Of a stretch of DNA of 6,847 nt, positions 4,878 to 6,847 are shown one piece after another. A model generated the notes under the pieces. The model saw nothing but the letters and a program-made list of their open reading frames with translations, was not told where the DNA came from and made no database searches. This stretch comes from an uncultured Caryophanales bacterium. GTDB taxonomy: Bacteria > Bacillota_I > Bacilli_A > RF39 > UBA660. Position 1 is the stretch's first letter, and the number at the start of each line of letters is the position of its first letter. The position numbers were made by a program, and so were the translations under genes. Where the stretch lies: assembly GCA_947303225.1 (NCBI GenBank), contig CAMYXG010000063.1, positions 1 to 6,847 of the forward strand, in the 5' to 3' direction.

Positions 4878-6353
4878 ATGGAAAAATATGAAATCATTAA
4901 AAACATCGCCCAAAGAAGTGGCGGAGACATTTATCTAGGTGTAGTAGGCGCTGTTAGAACGGGAAAATCAACTTTCATCAAAAGAATGGTAGAAACTCTT
5001 ATTATTCCAAATATGGAAGATGAATATGAAAAGAAAAGAGCTTTAGACGAAATACCTCAAAGTGCTGCTGGAAAAACAATTATGACAACAGAACCAAAAT
5101 TTGTTCCAAACAATACAGCAAAAATTAAAATAGATGACATTAATTGTAATGTAAAGCTGATTGACTGTGTTGGATATATGATTAATAATGCTATTGGGGC
5201 AACAGATGAAAACGGACCAAGAATGGTAAAAACACCATGGTATAATGAAGAAATACCATTTACAGAAGCAGCAGAAATTGGTACTGAAAAAGTAATTAAA
5301 GAGCATTCTACAATAGGAATAGTGGTTACTTCAGACGGATCAATAGGAGAATTTCAAAGAGATGACTATCTAGAAGCCGAAAAAAGAGTAGTAGAAGAAT
5401 TAAAAGCTATCGGGAAACCATTTATTGTTATCCTAAACTCTACTCACCCTAATCTACCAGATACAGAACATTTATCACACAATTTACAAGAAGATTATAA
5501 AGTACCTGTGTTACCAATAAACATAGAAACAATGAAAGAAAAAGAAATGATTAATATTCTAAGAGAAGCCTTATACGAATTCCCAGTATTAGAAGTTAGA
5601 ATTAATATGCCAGAATGGATTGCTATTTTAAATCCAGATAATAAAATTAAAAGAGCATATATAGAATCCATAAAAGAAAGTGTAGTTGAAATTGATAAAA
5701 TAAGAGATATAGAAAAAATAACAGAACATTTCCTAGAAAATGAATACATAGAAAAATGCTACTTATCTGATATCGATACCTCTACCGGGATTATTACCGT
5801 AAATCTAACAGCACCTATACAACTATATAATGAAACACTAAAAGAATTAATTCATGTAGATATAAAAAGTAAAGCCGATTTATTATCATTATTTCAAGAA
5901 TACAATACTGCAAAAAAAGAATATGATAGCATTAAATATGCATTAAAAATGGTAAAACAAACTGGATACGGAATCGCCACTCCAGGAGTAGAAGACATGA
6001 AATTAGATAAACCAGAAATCATCAAGCAAGGTCCAAGATACGGAGTAAAACTGAAAGCAGTAGCTCCATCAATTCATATGATTAAAGTAGACGTAGAATC
6101 AACATTTGAACCAATTATAGGAAGTGAAGTTCAATCTAAAGAATTAATTGATTATTTAACAAAAGACAATGAAAAGAATCCAAATGATATATGGAAAAGT
6201 GAAATATTTGGTAGAAGTTTAGACTCTATAGTTCAAGAAGGAATTCAATCAAAAATAAATCTTATGCCAGATAACATAAGATTTAAACTACAAAATACAT
6301 TGACAAGAGTAGTAAATAAAGGAAGTAATAATGTTATTACCATTGTAATTTAA
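4878..6353 (+). CDS. spoIVA: Stage IV sporulation protein A (SpoIVA), spore coat basement ATPase
   Basis: SpoIVA coats the forespore's outer membrane in the mother cell. It polymerises irreversibly after ATP hydrolysis and forms the platform on which coat (and cortex) assembly depends. The 491-residue protein aligns by eye from end to end with the 492-residue B. subtilis protein. The N-terminal TRAFAC-like ATPase has Walker A GAVRTGKST (24-32, K30), the sensor region GKTIMTTEPKF (65-75, with T70 and T71) and Walker B LIDCVGY (94-100, D96). Also conserved are AAEIGT, EHSTIG, FPVLEV, the stretch LKMVKQTGYGIATPG in the C-terminal third, and GPRYGVKLKAVAPSIHMIKV. The C-terminus ITIVI matches the hydrophobic end needed in B. 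subtilis for localisation. The start is ATG 4878, because AAGGAG lies 7 nt upstream; an in-frame ATG at 4842 would add 12 unconserved residues. Confidence 0.98.
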   Translation: MEKYEIIKNIAQRSGGDIYLGVVGAVRTGKSTFIKRMVETLIIPNMEDEYEKKRALDEIPQSAAGKTIMTTEPKFVPNNTAKIKIDDINCNVKLIDCVGYMINNAIGATDENGPRMVKTPWYNEEIPFTEAAEIGTEKVIKEHSTIGIVVTSDGSIGEFQRDDYLEAEKRVVEELKAIGKPFIVILNSTHPNLPDTEHLSHNLQEDYKVPVLPINIETMKEKEMINILREALYEFPVLEVRINMPEWIAILNPDNKIKRAYIESIKESVVEIDKIRDIEKITEHFLENEYIEKCYLSDIDTSTGIITVNLTAPIQLYNETLKELIHVDIKSKADLLSLFQEYNTAKKEYDSIKYALKMVKQTGYGIATPGVEDMKLDKPEIIKQGPRYGVKLKAVAPSIHMIKVDVESTFEPIIGSEVQSKELIDYLTKDNEKNPNDIWKSEIFGRSLDSIVQEGIQSKINLMPDNIRFKLQNTLTRVVNKGSNNVITIVI

Positions 6354-6383
6354 AAGAAGCATTTCACTAAAAAATGCTTCTTT
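6353..6383. terminator. Bidirectional rho-independent terminator between convergent genes
   Basis: A perfect 12-bp stem, AAAGAAGCATTT (6353-6364) and AAATGCTTCTTT (6372-6383), surrounds a 7-nt loop. On the plus strand it ends with TTTCTTTATT and lies directly after the spoIVA stop. On the minus strand it follows the stop codon of the convergent gene at 6386 by 2 nt and continues into TTTAAATTA. It most likely serves both. Confidence 0.9.
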
Positions 6384-6385
6384 CT

Positions 6386-6847
6386 TTATTGTAATTTCGA
6401 AATATAAGACATATATTGATTATACAAGTCTTCCGTTGCAAATTGTATTTTTCCATCTTCAACAACCCAAGAATCTTGATTAGCGACTAAAAAATTCAAG
6501 ACATCAATACTCACATCTATTGTATGGTTTACCTTTATCTTCATATTAGTTAGTAAAATATTATTATCCGAAAATTTCTGTTTCATAGATTCATCTAACA
6601 TAAATTCATTATACAAATTAATAAAATAAGAATCTGTTATTTTACTTGTAATATTATCCTTAATAACTTCTTCCTCTGACATACGAATCAATTGATCCAC
6701 CCTACGATTAAAATCTTCTTTCTCAGTTTTCAAATAATCTAATGATTTCTGAAAAGTTGGACCATCTTGACAATAATTATCATAAGATAAAATATTAGTT
6801 AGATGAGCATCTTCCATAATATGTAATGTATCTTGTAAAGAAACAGC
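6386..6847 (-). CDS. C-terminal part of an unrecognised soluble protein (5' end beyond window)
   Basis: The minus-strand frame is open from the window edge to TAA at 6388-6386, giving at least 153 residues. An internal ATG at 6817 has no SD, and the ten upstream codons (reading AVSLQDTLHI) contain no stop, so the real start is probably outside the window. The visible part is hydrophilic and probably mostly helical, with an acidic/basic mix (for example EEEVIKDNITSK). It has no membrane segment, no catalytic motif I can name, and a C-terminus ending YMSYISKLQ. It converges on spoIVA and shares the terminator between them. No function is proposed. Confidence 0.75.
   Translation of the reverse strand, partial: AVSLQDTLHIMEDAHLTNILSYDNYCQDGPTFQKSLDYLKTEKEDFNRRVDQLIRMSEEEVIKDNITSKITDSYFINLYNEFMLDESMKQKFSDNNILLTNMKIKVNHTIDVSIDVLNFLVANQDSWVVEDGKIQFATEDLYNQYMSYISKLQ

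Noticed and set aside
1..6847. CRISPR array, insertion sequence, tRNA or integrase signature.
   Set aside because: No direct repeats with spacers, transposase motifs, cloverleaf-like G+C-rich segment or recombinase motifs were seen on either strand.

Overview
The window is AT-rich DNA (high-A/T codon use; every complete gene ends in TAA) from an endospore-forming, low-GC member of the Bacillota. A near full-length SpoIVA and a SpoVIF-like protein next to Der support this, as do strong Shine-Dalgarno (SD) sequences and TGnTATAAT vegetative promoters. Class Bacilli, possibly an uncultured or Erysipelotrichia-like gut lineage, is a reasonable guess, but the sequence cannot settle it.

Layout. 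Positions 1-2898 are read leftward. From right to left they hold a polytopic membrane protein with a charged helical tail (2005-2898), a coupled two-helix membrane protein (1659-2003), the HU nucleoid protein (1303-1575) with its own terminator, the CCA-adding enzyme (97-1221), and the start of a secreted-protein gene that overlaps the end of cca. That last frame contains an in-frame TAG just after the signal peptide. A divergent promoter region (2899-3016) separates this block from a rightward block: der (3017-4324), a 71-residue SHOCT-like small protein overlapping der by one base (4324-4539), a SpoVIF-like protein starting at TTG (4584-4820), and spoIVA (4878-6353). A strong symmetrical terminator (6353-6383) separates spoIVA from a convergent gene of unknown function that runs off the right edge (6386-6847, minus).

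How the genes fit together. cca and der serve tRNA maturation and 50S ribosome assembly, and HU organises the chromosome. spoVIF and spoIVA belong to mother-cell coat assembly during sporulation. The der/spoIVA/HU neighbourhood recalls the Bacillus subtilis der-gpsA-...-spoIVA-hbs cluster, but gpsA is absent between der and spoIVA, and HU lies on the other side of der in reverse orientation.

The most interesting signals are regulatory. Three vegetative genes share perfect extended -10 boxes with very short leaders. A 10-bp hairpin between the der operon and spoVIF buries the spoVIF SD, and a CATA-type, sigE/sigK-like -10 lies inside its loop, so a transcript starting there would escape the hairpin. 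No CRISPR array, insertion sequence, tRNA, rRNA or obvious mobile element is present, and no gene-free stretch exceeds 300 bases.
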